A stretch of DNA of 64,000 bases, from the NCBI GenBank assembly GCA_958348245.1, contig CATVYJ010000005.1:1-64000 (forward strand), written 5' to 3'. The DNA is from an uncultured Veillonellaceae bacterium (GTDB taxonomy: Bacteria; Bacillota; Negativicutes; Veillonellales; Dialisteraceae). The notes under the pieces are model-generated. The model did not search any database and was not told the DNA's origin. It saw only the letters and a program-made list of their open reading frames with translations. Numbering within the stretch: position 1 is the first letter of the stretch; every line of letters starts with the position of its first letter. Both the position numbers and the translations under genes were made by a program. This document shows positions 22,652 through 32,412 of this stretch, piece after piece.

Positions 22652-25278
22652 GACCGCTGCGGCTGGAAATGACGGCCTTCGGGCCCTACGCGGGACACAC
22701 CGCGCTCGACTTCACGAGCCTCGGGGAGAACCGGCTCTTCCTCATCTGCGGGCCGACGGGCGCGGGGAAATCCACCATCCTCGACGCCATGTGTTACGCC
22801 CTCTACGGGAAAACCAGCGGCGGCGAACGGAGCGGCGCGGGCCTGCGAAGCAGCTACGCCGGCCCGGACGTGCTGACCGAGGTGACCTTTGATTTCGCCA
22901 TCGGCGACAAAGTCTACCGCATCCGGCGCTGCCCGGAGCAGATGCGGCAGGGCCGGAGGAAATCGGGACAACTCGTCCAGCAGAAGGCCGAGTCCGCCCT
23001 CTACGAGCTGGACGGGCCGGAACCGCGGCTCCTCGCGTCGAAAGAGACGGAGAAGCGCGCCGCCGAACTCCTCGGCGTGGGCGTGGACCAGTTCCGGCAG
23101 ATCATCCTCCTGCCGCAGGGCGAATTCCGCCGGCTCCTTCTGGCGGACTCGAAAGAACGGCAGGGCATCATGCGCCAGCTCTTCCACACGGAGCTCTACG
23201 AAGAGCTGGAAGACGCCATCGGGACGAAAGCGCGGGAGCTGGAGAAACGGAGGAAAGAAGCCGACCTGACCCTCCAGACGCGGCTCTCCGCGTGCGGCGC
23301 GGACACGGTGGAAGCGCTCGCGGCGAAAACTGCCGAAGCGGAGAAAGAAACGGAAGCGGCCCGCCGGCAGTGCGAAGCGGCGGAGAGAGAGGAAGCGGCC
23401 TTCCGGAAAGACTACGACGCGGCGCAGGCCCTCGCGGGCGCATGGGCGCGGCTCGAAGCGGCGGAAGCCGCAGGGCGCGCGCTGGCCGCAAAAAAAGATG
23501 CGATGGAACGGCAGGCCGCCGAAGTGGAGCGCATCGCCGCGGCGGCCCGGCTGAAAGATGCGAAGGAAGCGCTCGACCGGACTCTCGCCGAAGGCAGGGA
23601 AGAAGCGGCCCGGCTGCAGGACATCGCCGCCCGGCTGGCGCGCCTCCGGGACGCACAGGCGGCGGCCGGGCGGGCCGCGGCGGCCCTCGAAGCGGAAGCG
23701 CCCCGGCGGAAAGCGCAGGCGGAAGAAGCGGCGCGTCTCGTGCACACGGCCGAGCTCGCGGCAGGCTGCCGGCAGGCGGCGGACGCGGCGGCCCGGGCCG
23801 AAGCGGCGTGGAAGCGCGCGGCGGCGGCGCGGCAGGCCGCGGAGAAAAAGAAACAGGCGGCGGAGGCCGCGCGGGCGGCGGCGCGGCAGGATGCGTCGGC
23901 GTACGAGCTGGCCTTCCTCCACGGACAGGCGGCGTACCTCGCCTCCAGCCTTCGAGACGGCGAGCCCTGCCCCGTGTGCGGCGCGGTCCATCACCCCGCG
24001 CCCGCCGCGTCCGCAGGCGGCCTGCCGGACAAGAGCGCCGTAGAAGCGAAACGGCAGGCCGCCGATGCGGCCGACCGGGCGGCGGAAGAAGCGGCGCGGG
24101 CCGCGGACGAAGCACGGCAGATAGAAAATGCCTGCGCGTCCGACCGGGCCGCCGCGTCCGCCGCGCTCGAAATGATCGAGAAAGAACTCCCGCCGGACCT
24201 GCGGGATCCCGAAGCGATACAGCGGCGGCGGGCGGCGCTCCTCCGGGAGCAGGCGCAGTGGGAGAAAGACACTCGGGACGCGCAGACCCGCCGGCAGCAG
24301 GCGGGCGAAGCGCTGAAAAGCGCGGAAAAAGAAGAAGAACTCACCCGGAGCCGCGTAGACACCCTCCGCGCCCGGTATACGGAGCATAGAGAGACCCTCC
24401 TAGCGCGGGCGCAGGCCGCAGGCTTTGCGGACATCGCGGCCTTCGAGCCCTACTTCGCCCGGCTCAGCGAAGAAGCGGCGCTCCGGCGGGCGCTCACCGA
24501 CTACGAAGCTGCCGTGAAAGCCGAAAAAGCCAAAGCGGACGCGGCGCGGCAGGACACCGGCGGCGCGCCGAAGCCGGACATGGCGCAGTGGGAGGCCCGG
24601 CAGGCCGCCGTCTCCGCCCGCACGAGAGACGCCGTGGCCGCCCTGGCCCGGTGGCGGAGCACCCTCGCTCTCTGCCGGGACACCCGGCAGGCGGCGGACG
24701 CCATCCTTGCCGGGCAGCGTGACATCGACCGGCAGTACCTGCTGGCAGGCCGTCTGGCGAAACTCTTCCGCGGCGACGAGAACGGCGTGAATCTGGAGCG
24801 CTTCGTCCTGGGCGCTCTCCTCGACGACGTGCTCCGCGCGGCCAATCTCCGCCTCTCCGCCATGAGCGGCGGACGCTACCAGCTCTCCCGGCGGCTGGAC
24901 CGGGACGACCGGCGGAAAAAGAGCGGCCTCGATCTGGACGTCTTCGACAGCTACACCGGACAGGCCCGCCCGGCGAATACCCTCTCCGGGGGCGAGACCT
25001 TCCTCGCCTCCCTCTCGCTCGCCCTCGGCCTCGCCGATGTGGTGCAGGAATACGCCGGCGGCATCTGCCTCGACGCCATCTTCATCGACGAAGGCTTCGG
25101 CACCCTCGACGCGGAAAGCCTCGACCTCGCCCTCCGCACCCTCACCGCTCTCCAGAGCGCGGACCGCCTCGTGGGCATCATCTCCCACGTGGCCGAGCTC
25201 GCCGAGCGCATCCCCGCCCAGCTCCGCGTCACAAAGACCGACTGCGGCAGCACCGCCGCCTTCTCCGTGCGCGCATAA
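22648..25278 (+). CDS. sbcC: Exonuclease subunit SbcC
   Basis: About 876 residues, somewhat short for SbcC (often about 1000), because the coiled-coil arms are reduced. Walker A GPTGAGKST lies near residue 35. Alanine- and arginine-rich coiled coils flank a zinc hook CPVCGAVHHP near residue 450. At the C-terminus are the signature LSGGETFLASLSLALGLADVV and Walker B IFIDEGFGTLD. It is the ATPase partner of SbcD. Confidence 0.93.
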   Translation: MRPLRLEMTAFGPYAGHTALDFTSLGENRLFLICGPTGAGKSTILDAMCYALYGKTSGGERSGAGLRSSYAGPDVLTEVTFDFAIGDKVYRIRRCPEQMRQGRRKSGQLVQQKAESALYELDGPEPRLLASKETEKRAAELLGVGVDQFRQIILLPQGEFRRLLLADSKERQGIMRQLFHTELYEELEDAIGTKARELEKRRKEADLTLQTRLSACGADTVEALAAKTAEAEKETEAARRQCEAAEREEAAFRKDYDAAQALAGAWARLEAAEAAGRALAAKKDAMERQAAEVERIAAAARLKDAKEALDRTLAEGREEAARLQDIAARLARLRDAQAAAGRAAAALEAEAPRRKAQAEEAARLVHTAELAAGCRQAADAAARAEAAWKRAAAARQAAEKKKQAAEAARAAARQDASAYELAFLHGQAAYLASSLRDGEPCPVCGAVHHPAPAASAGGLPDKSAVEAKRQAADAADRAAEEAARAADEARQIENACASDRAAASAALEMIEKELPPDLRDPEAIQRRRAALLREQAQWEKDTRDAQTRRQQAGEALKSAEKEEELTRSRVDTLRARYTEHRETLLARAQAAGFADIAAFEPYFARLSEEAALRRALTDYEAAVKAEKAKADAARQDTGGAPKPDMAQWEARQAAVSARTRDAVAALARWRSTLALCRDTRQAADAILAGQRDIDRQYLLAGRLAKLFRGDENGVNLERFVLGALLDDVLRAANLRLSAMSGGRYQLSRRLDRDDRRKKSGLDLDVFDSYTGQARPANTLSGGETFLASLSLALGLADVVQEYAGGICLDAIFIDEGFGTLDAESLDLALRTLTALQSADRLVGIISHVAELAERIPAQLRVTKTDCGSTAAFSVRA

Positions 25279-25288
25279 TATAAGGAAA

Positions 25289-25319
25289 TAAAAAGGCAGG
25301 CCTCCGGGGCTGCTTTTTG
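25289..25319 (+). terminator. Probable terminator after sbcC
   Basis: AAAAAGGCAG and GCTGCTTTTT arms, imperfect, with a T run. Confidence 0.55.
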
Positions 25320-25393
25320 CGTGCTTTGCGTGCGGCTGCGGTGCCCGGGCATCTTTCCCGGACAATTTATTTTAGGATAGGAATTAATGAATA

Positions 25394-25422
25394 TTGAAAT
25401 GGGAAAACAGGCAGTTTATAAT
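25394..25422 (+). promoter_or_regulatory. Promoter of the trimeric autotransporter gene
   Basis: TTGAAA (25394-25399), a 17-base spacer and TATAAT (25417-25422), about 60 bases before the start codon. Confidence 0.75.
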
Positions 25423-25566
25423 AATGGAAACGATATATCCCGGCGAAGCGCGGGATCGTTGCAAAGAAAGGGGTACGCTCATGAACAGAATTTACAAAGT
25501 CGTGTGGAACGCGGCGCGGAACGCTTACGTCGTCGGTTCCGAATTCATCCACAGCAGCCGCAGGGC

Positions 25567-25574
25567 GGGGGGGG
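25567..25574 (+). repeat. Homopolymeric G8 tract in the adhesin signal-peptide region
   Basis: Eight consecutive G inside the 5' coding region of the autotransporter. Seven or ten G would restore the frame. It is a classic slipped-strand site, or an assembly error. Confidence 0.8.
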
Positions 25575-27045
25575 TGGAACAGTAACCGCCGCCTCGCCCG
25601 GGCCGCTCTCGCCGCCTGCGCGGTCTGCACGCTTCTGACCTTCCCGGCCGCGCCGTCCATGGCCGCCGGTGCCACGGCAAGTGAAGGAAATTATCTGGCT
25701 TTTTTATCAGATAGCAGCAACACGGATTATAGATGGGGAAGACCGGTATCGACTAAAACATTTGATGGATACACCTATAATCGTGTGTTGGGAAGTGACG
25801 GAAAATATTACTGGGTGCGTGACGGATATACCATTCAGATTGTAGACGAAAGCGAACGCTTCGATCAGGCGGGACAGAATACGGTCATTCGCACGTATAA
25901 GGATAGCGACTGGACCTCGGAGGATGCGAAAGGGTTGATTCAATCTTTCCAGAATGTGTCGCAGTCCATGGGAATCACCACACTGAATGGGGATACGCTG
26001 TATTCGACGAGCACTTCCGTTTACGGTGGGGCTGTCAATACCACGACAACTGGCGTTTCCAGCACGCAGGAATTTTATTTGCAGGGAACCAATTCCAGCA
26101 ATGCGGTGCATCTCGGCGGAAATGGCGCATCCTTAAGTTCCCGATTCAACTGGCAGGATGTCTCCTATGATGAGAATACAAAGTTGTATTCTTATAAAGG
26201 CCAGGTAGTGTCCAAGAATAATCTGTATGCCATTACTTACGGGAATACGGTGCGTGTAGGCGTATTTACCAATGCGGACGGGTCTTTGTTTACGGGGGAC
26301 GTTTACGGAGCTAATAATGAAATCCTCATGACGGCCACCGATGCCAGCGGGAATTATGTCAGCTATTGGGGCAGTGAAATCGTCGACCCGAATGAAAGCA
26401 TTGCCAATATGACGGTTTCGGATTTGCAGGACAAGTTTGATGAAGTCGATGCAAATGTAAAGAAAATTCAGAAAGATGATATCAACCATATTCAGCTGGG
26501 AACAACAACTGGCGGCGGGACTATCGGGCTTGTCACCAACGGTGGTGCAGAAATTCCCGGCGGCATCACCGTCACCAGCACCGGCGGCACGGGCGGTGAA
26601 GATGTGCAGATTACCTTCGCTAACCAGACAGACCCCGATGATGAAAGCACCAAGTCCTCTTTCTCCATTAACGCAGGCTCCAAAGTCGTAGCGAATGATA
26701 CCACCGGCACCAGCAAGGGAACGCTGAACAGCATTTCCATCAATGGAGAGAGCTATACCCTCGCGAGCGGCGGCGCGTCCGTGACAAGCGGCTCCATTAG
26801 TGATACCGGCTATATCAATCTGAAACAGGGGGAAACAGATACAACCGGAATCACCCTGGGCGGTCGCCTGCACGACTATGCGCTGGTATCGAATAAAGAC
26901 GGCGATAAAGATGTGCCGTATACCGTAAGCGACAACGGCACGGTCACGCTCACCGTACAGGATAAATACAACGCGGATAACAAAGAGACCGTCACCATCA
27001 GCGGCATCGCCAGCACGGATGCACTGGATGCGGCGGCTGCCAAAG

Positions 27046-27265
27046 CCACGACAGAAGTTATCGGCAGCGACAATATTACAGTAGGCGATCCGGCGTACGA
27101 CGAAAAAGATGGTCACGCGATTTACAAAGTCGAGCTGAACGACGACCTCACGCTCGGTGGAAAAGATGGACAGAATGGCTCCGTCAGCATCAAAGGCGGT
27201 GAAGGAAGCATTTCCGTGACGACCGGTACGGGCGACAATGCTTCTACCATCAATATCGGAAGCGG
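27046..27265 (+). repeat. Internal passenger repeat, unit 1
   Basis: About 220 bases encoding GSDNITVG, KVELNDDLTLGGKDGQNGSV and GEGSISVTTGTGD. Nearly repeated 345 bases downstream. Confidence 0.8.
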
Positions 27266-27390
27266 CCTTGTAAGCGGACTGACGAATACGACTTGGAATG
27301 CGGAGGCCGATTACAGCAAATCGACCAACGCGGCGACGGAAGCACAGCTGCAAAGCGCGGTGAGCAGTATAACTACCGCAGTGGATGCGG

Positions 27391-27610
27391 CGGCGACGGA
27401 AGTTGTTGGCAGCGATAATATTACTGTAGGTGAGCCGAAGTACGATGAAGAAGACGGTCACGCGATTTACAAAGTTGAGCTGAACGACGACCTCACGCTC
27501 GGTGGAAAAGATGGACAGAACGGCTCCGTCAGCATCAAAGGCAGTGAAGGAAGCATTTCCGTGACGACCGGTACGGGTGACGACGCGTCCACGATTACCA
27601 TTGGCAGCGG
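27391..27610 (+). repeat. Internal passenger repeat, unit 2
   Basis: Near-identical partner of 27046-27265, with scattered substitutions. Confidence 0.8.
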
Positions 27611-29351
27611 TACGATTACGGGTCTCACCAATGAGATTACGAATTGGAGCACGTTTGTCAGTGATGATTCTGATGCGAAAACCAGTACGCACGCGGCGAC
27701 GTTGGCCGAATTGTATGAACTGTCGCAGCACAGCGTTTTTTATGCGATGAATGGGGATGCCATTGATTATGGCACAATCAATCTGGCCAATTCCTACAGC
27801 AACAAATCCGGCGGCACGTTGATTTATAATGTGGCCTATGCGGTGACCGATGCGAATGCCGAGGGATACAACGGCAGTGCGGCGGTCAATGTGGATTTGC
27901 TGAAAGATTATGTGAGCAGTAAAGTGGAAGCGGCTGCGGGAGACCTGAAAGACACGCATTTGCTTGCCAACCCGGTAGCAGGGAGCGAGGGCGTGTATAC
28001 GGTGACGGATGACAACAAAATCAATTTGGCTGTAGGCACCGGGGAAGAGGGAGACACGCCGACGACGGTGACCATCGAGGACGTGGCCTCTGCAACGGAC
28101 CTCGGTGATGTGAGCCAGCTGCATGACGATCTGAAAGCCGCCGAAGGCGATACGACCAATGTGGTAGACGCCATCAACAAAGTGGACACCAAGGTGGAAG
28201 AGGTCAAAGAAGATATTGGAGACCTGAATTATGTGGAAGGTGAAGCGGGGACAAAAGGCAATGTCGTGACCAATGGCAGCAGTGTGACGGATGCCATTGG
28301 CGCACTCGATGCGGCGATTGGAACTGCGTCAAGCGATGCAAAGAAGCATAGCTCTGTCATCAGCGGCAGTGATAATATCAAAGTTGATTCCAGTAAAACC
28401 AATTCAACTGGCGGCACAGAGTATCAGGTGACGCTGAGTGATGACCTGAGCCTGAAAGATAAAGATGGAAATGAGACGATTTCCATCAAGGGGAGTGAAG
28501 GCACGATTTCCGCCACGGGCAATATTTCCGCGGGGTCTTTCACGACGACCGGCGGGATTTCCATCGGGAAGAATACGGACGGCACGAATGTGGTGAGCGG
28601 CCTCGGCAATACGTCGTGGAATGCTTCGGCGGACTACAGCGGTTCTACGCAGGCCGCGACGGAAGCACAGCTCCAGAAAGCGACCGAAGGCGCGGTGCAG
28701 TATGACCGCAAGGACGACGGCACCGTGAACAAGGGCAGTATTTCGCTCGGCTACACCAATGATGCGGGCGAGCAGCAGTACACGACGATTCGCAATGTGG
28801 CCGATGGGACAGCAACTCACGACGCGGTGAACGTGGGACAGCTCCAGCAGGTGGAGAATCAGGTCATCAACAACAGCATGAATATCAGCATGCTGGAAGG
28901 GTCCATTCATCGTCTGGATAACCGCATCGACCGCGTGGGCGCGGGCGCGGCGGCTCTGGCGGCGCTCCATCCGCTGGACTACGACCCGGACGCGAAGTGG
29001 GACTTCGCCGCGGGCGTGGGCAATTACCGCAGCGCCACCGCCACGGCCATCGGCGCGTACTACCGGCCCAATGAGGACGTGATGTTCTCCGTGGGCGGCT
29101 CCTTCGGCGGCGGGGAGAATATGGTGAACGCCGGCGTGTCCTTCAAGCTGGGCAGCGGCTCCGGCCATGTGACCACGTCGAAAGCGGCCATGGCGCGGGA
29201 ACTGGCGGCCATGAAGGAGACCGTGGCGCAGCAGAACGCGCAGATCGAGCAGCAGGCGGCGCAGATCGCCGAACTCACCGCACTGGTGCAGAAGCTCGCC
29301 GGCGAAGCGGCCGCTTCGGAGACGGACGCGGAAGCGTGAGGGAGGCGCGCC

Positions 29352-29624
29352 ATGGTGCGGGTGTGCCCTTCCTGCGGCAAAGTGTTCATGCCGAAGCGGT
29401 GCACGCAGAAATACTGCTGCACGAAGTGCCGGCGCTACGGCACTCGCCACGCGTTCTTTCCGTCTGAGGAAGAAGACGCGCCGGTGCTGCGCACATTTCT
29501 CTGCGCCCGGTGCGGCGCGGAAGTGCGGGTGACGTCGGCCCGGGACCAGCGGAAGCGGTTCTGCTCGGTGCACTGCGAGCGCATGTACTGGAAGCACAGA
29601 CGGGCGGAACGTCCGCAGGAATGA
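29352..29624 (+). CDS. Small zinc-ribbon protein
   Basis: 90 residues with two cysteine clusters: CPSCGKVF with CTQKYCCTKC, and CARCGAEV with FCSVHCERMYWK. Each has the spacing of a zinc ribbon. It is basic overall and cytoplasmic. It lies 12 bases after the adhesin gene with GGGAGG before ATG 29352, so it is probably co-transcribed. I do not know its function; DNA or RNA binding is possible. Confidence 0.75.
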   Translation: MVRVCPSCGKVFMPKRCTQKYCCTKCRRYGTRHAFFPSEEEDAPVLRTFLCARCGAEVRVTSARDQRKRFCSVHCERMYWKHRRAERPQE

Positions 29625-29630
29625 AAGAAG

Positions 29631-29665
29631 AAAAGAGCAGGTTCAGCAGCCTGCTCTTTTTCTTT
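29631..29665 (+). terminator. Intrinsic terminator after zinc-ribbon gene
   Basis: Perfect 11-base stem AAAAGAGCAGG / CCTGCTCTTTT, 8-base loop, then T-rich. Confidence 0.9.
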
Positions 29666-29729
29666 TTTCTGCGCTCCGCGCGGGGAAATGCGCCATGGAG
29701 GCATGGGCGCGAGGCGCGTGGGGGCGCGG

Positions 29730-29803
29730 GCCCACAACTCAAATCCGTACGTGTCCGAAACATACGACTATTTCTGTTTTTGGAATACGATTCCAGCGTC
29801 GCC
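29730..29803 (-). repeat. Inverted copy of the 10-85 repeat flank
   Basis: The minus strand repeats the order seen at 10-85: GCGACGCTGGAATCGTATTC, then AGTCGTATGTTT, CACGTACGGATTTGAG and TGTGGG. A third, partial copy is at 30810-30868 on the plus strand. Confidence 0.8.
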
Positions 29804-29838
29804 GACATTCTTTCCGGCCGCCCGGAAAGAATGTCGGC
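29801..29838. repeat. Perfect 17-bp hairpin
   Basis: Arms 29801-29817 (GCCGACATTCTTTCCGG) and 29822-29838, loop of 4 bases. Confidence 0.85.
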
Positions 29839-29871
29839 CAAGAAAGGGCCGCCGCCCAGTCACTGCGGCCT

Positions 29872-29961
29872 GAAATTCTGGCTGGTCACTACCCTCCGCG
29901 CAACTCGCTCGCTACGCTCGCTCAAACAGGCGCTCCGGCTGACGCCACCAGCCAGAATTTC
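29872..29961. repeat. 90-bp element bounded by perfect 15-bp inverted repeats
   Basis: GAAATTCTGGCTGGT (29872-29886) and its complement (29947-29961) enclose a GC-rich centre with repeated CTCGCT. It resembles a miniature element or a long RNA hairpin. Confidence 0.7.
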
Positions 29962-30316
29962 TCCCTTCGGGCACCGGCCTCCGTTCAAATGGGCGGGGAG
30001 CTGCACCAGTACTGATCTGTTTCTTTTCAGGCAGTGTGGTGGCAGGCACATTTCAATTCGTTTGATTCATTTCGCGCAGATTCAAATGCGTCGCGTACGT
30101 GTGAAGTATGCTGGTGCGGCCCCACATCCTTCGCTATACTTTCCCGCATGCCCGTGGAAGATTTGTGTCGCCGCTTCGCGTCTCCCTTGTTTGCTTTGTT
30201 TGTGTGCAGACGGTGCGCAGTCGGGCAAGTGGTTTAACTTTCAGCACATGACGATAGAATTTTGGTGTCGCACGCTCTCGCGTGCATCCCTTATGCGATT
30301 CTTTCTCATCATGAAG

Positions 30317-30371
30317 AAGCGGACCCACATACGACGAATACCTTTCTCGTCGTATGTGGGTCTGCTTCTGT
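30317..30371. repeat. 23-bp-arm hairpin built from two converging repeat cores
   Basis: Arms 30317-30339 and 30349-30371 match at 22 of 23 positions. Each arm holds the core GTCGTATGTGGGTC in opposite orientation. Confidence 0.8.
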
Positions 30372-30753
30372 GTTTGCGATACATAAGCGAAGGGGAGCCG
30401 CCGTAAGGCGCAACGAAAAAAGGGTACGGGAATATAAGCAGGCGTATCGTATGGGCCCGGCGTTCGCCGCCGGGCAGTTCGTGCGGGCTGCTCTTTATTT
30501 GTGCAGCCTTCTTTTCACCCACTCCCCGGCCAAGCGCCGGGATGTCATCCGGCCATTAGAAAAAGAGACGGTGCGGTTTCTGAAAAACCGCAGGAGGCGG
30601 GGCGGGCTGACGCGTCTTGCAGTTTGTACTGTTACGGCGGCATGTCGCTCTGTCGTTTTACCTCTCGCTGGATGTGCGCAGGGAATTACAAACTGAGCGG
30701 CAGCCCGCCCCGGCGACAGGCTCTTTTTCTACCGGCCGGCAGCTTCTTCCTTT

Positions 30754-30792
30754 GTTACTTTCCATTCTTCTCTGGAGAAGAAGGAAAGTAAC
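30754..30792. repeat. Hairpin GTTACTTTCC / GGAAAGTAAC
   Basis: Perfect 10-base outer arms and an inner CTTCTC / GAGAAG stem. Confidence 0.75.
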
Positions 30793-30809
30793 GACCATGG
30801 CCTCGCATG

Positions 30810-31010
30810 CCATAAATGGAAATATTCGTATGTTTCGGACACGTACGGATAGATTGTGTGGGTCCGCAGTATTGTGAGAGAAAAATTTTCATCGTGATGT
30901 GGGTCCGCATCAGAATGAGAAAACCATTTTGTTTTCGATGGAGGCCCGCGGCCGCATGAGAAAGAAGAAATGCGCCGCAGCTGCGTCCGCGCAAAATGCG
31001 CAGAAAGAGT
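30810..31010 (+). repeat. Tandem degenerate ~41-bp repeat, copy 2
   Basis: Unit starts at about 30857, 30898, 30939 and 30982. The core TGTGGGTCCGCA with ATGAGAAA matches the array at 75-225. The flank TCGTATGTTTCGGACACGTA is also shared. Confidence 0.75.
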
Positions 31011-31061
31011 TCCCCGCACGGCGTCAAATGTATGTTCTGGGTCCCGGCGGGGCGGGAAATA

Positions 31062-31122
31062 TGGTATATTTGAAACGATACAGACAGAGGAAGTACGCCC
31101 CGGGGGCGGTTTTTTCTTCCTC
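31062..31122 (+). promoter_or_regulatory. Extended -10 promoter and leader hairpin of tyrS
   Basis: TGGTATATT (31062-31070) is followed by CGCCCCGGGGGCG with six T (31096-31115). This hairpin is itself enclosed by GAGGAAG (31087-31093) and CTTCCTC (31116-31122). It resembles a short attenuator. No T-box consensus is visible. Confidence 0.4.
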
Positions 31123-31139
31123 GAAGGAGACTGGAAAGG

Positions 31140-32402
31140 ATGGGTTTGATGAATATTATCGACGAATTGAAATGGCGCGGCGCGGTGAATCAGCAGACGG
31201 ACGAGGAGGGGCTGTACGAGCTGGCGGGCTCGCAGGCGATTTCTCTCTACTGCGGCATCGATCCCACGGGGGACAGTATGCACATCGGGCATCTCATTCC
31301 CTTCATGATTCTGAAGCGGTTCCAGATGGCGGGGCATCATCCGTACATCGTCATCGGCGGCGGCACGGGGGCGATCGGCGATCCGTCGGGGCGCAAGACG
31401 GAGCGGGTGCTCCAGTCGGCGGAGCAGGTGCGGCACAATGCGGAGTGCCTCACGGCGCAGATGCAGAAGCTCTTCGGCGGGGACGGCACGTTTTCCATCG
31501 TGAATAATTACGACTGGCTGTCGAAGATTTCTCTGCTGGATTTCCTCCGGGACTACGGCAAGCTGTTCAGCGTGAACGCCATGCTGGCGAAGGACGTGGT
31601 GGCGTCGCGGCTGGAGACGGGGATTTCCTTCACGGAGTTTTCGTACCAGATTCTCCAGTCGATCGACTATTACCAGCTGTACAAGACGTATCACATCCAG
31701 CTGCAGATCGGCGGGGCGGACCAGTGGGGCAATATCACGAACGGCATCGAGATGATGCGGAAGAAGGAGGGCATCACCGGCGTGTACGGCCTGACGATTC
31801 CGCTCATGCTGAAGGCGGACGGCACGAAGTTCGGCAAGACCGCAGGCGGCGCGGTGTGGCTGGACCCGAAGAAGACGTCGCCGTATGAGTTCTACCAGTT
31901 CTGGTTCAATCAGGACGACCGGGATGTGGTGAAGTATCTGAAGTATTTCACGTTCCTTTCTCACGAGGAGATCGACGCGCTGGATGCGGAGACGAAGGCG
32001 CATCCGGAGCACCGGGAGGCGCAGCGGCGTCTCGCGGAGGAGGTGACGCGCTTTGTGCACGGCGAGGAAGGACTCGCGGAGGCGGCGCGCGTGACGAAGG
32101 CGCTCTTTACGGGGGACGTGGCGGATCTGTCCGGCGCGGAGATCGAGGGGGCGTTCCGCAATACGGCGGGCGGCGTGATTTCCGCCGCGCCCATGAATAT
32201 CGTGGAGGCGCTCATCGAGGGCGGCGTGGAGACGTCGAAGCGGCAGGCCCGGGAGGATGTGAAGAACGGCGCGATCCGCGTGAACGGCGAGGCGGTGCGC
32301 GACACGGAGGCGGAGATCGCCGCGCATCCGCATACGGATGGAAAGTATGTCATCGTCCGCAAGGGCAAGAAGAAGTATTTCCTGCTGGAAGTGAAGGCGT
32401 AA
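31140..32402 (+). CDS. tyrS: Tyrosyl-tRNA synthetase
   Basis: 420 residues, full length. Class I signature GDSMHIGHLIPFM and the KMSKS-equivalent KFGKT are present, as are the tyrosine-site segments SYQILQSIDYYQ and GGADQWGNI. A C-terminal S4-like RNA-binding domain ends it (SKRQAREDVKNGAIRVNGEAV). An alternative start at ATG 31149 is possible. It charges tRNA-Tyr. Confidence 0.95.
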   Translation: MGLMNIIDELKWRGAVNQQTDEEGLYELAGSQAISLYCGIDPTGDSMHIGHLIPFMILKRFQMAGHHPYIVIGGGTGAIGDPSGRKTERVLQSAEQVRHNAECLTAQMQKLFGGDGTFSIVNNYDWLSKISLLDFLRDYGKLFSVNAMLAKDVVASRLETGISFTEFSYQILQSIDYYQLYKTYHIQLQIGGADQWGNITNGIEMMRKKEGITGVYGLTIPLMLKADGTKFGKTAGGAVWLDPKKTSPYEFYQFWFNQDDRDVVKYLKYFTFLSHEEIDALDAETKAHPEHREAQRRLAEEVTRFVHGEEGLAEAARVTKALFTGDVADLSGAEIEGAFRNTAGGVISAAPMNIVEALIEGGVETSKRQAREDVKNGAIRVNGEAVRDTEAEIAAHPHTDGKYVIVRKGKKKYFLLEVKA

Positions 32403-32412
32403 GGAGGCGGCC

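Larger units (their letters stand above)
25481..29339 (+). pseudogene. YadA-type trimeric autotransporter adhesin, frame broken at a G8 tract (phase-off or frameshift)
   Basis: The true N-terminus starts at ATG 25481 with an extended signal-peptide region (MNRIYKVVWNAARNAYVVGS). It runs into a stop at 25583-25585 after eight G (25567-25574). Losing one G joins it to the hydrophobic signal core (LAACAVCTLLTFPAAP, AMAAG-like end) and the 1226-residue passenger. That passenger is threonine-, serine- and glycine-rich, with head-type repeats (GSDNITVG, then KVELNDDLTLGGKDG), a neck NVGQLQQVENQ and a YadA anchor. The anchor is followed by an unusual coiled-coil tail. Passenger DNA is visibly more AT-rich than its flanks, suggesting mosaic or acquired origin. 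It is probably a surface adhesin. Confidence 0.85.
29666..31059. other. Gene-free repeat and hairpin island
   Basis: About 1.4 kb with no supportable gene between the zinc-ribbon gene terminator and the tyrS promoter. It holds an inverted copy of the left-end repeat, several near-perfect hairpins listed separately, and a 41-bp repeat array at the right end. Open frames here lack ribosome sites and have repeat-derived composition. Confidence 0.7.

Noticed and set aside
22648..25278. Several long frames antiparallel to sbcC and purL
   Set aside because: High-GC shadow frames; the sense frames carry complete conserved motifs.
29510..30406. 298-codon open frame through the island
   Set aside because: Composition is repeat-like, it crosses a perfect terminator and several hairpins, and has no domain I recognise.
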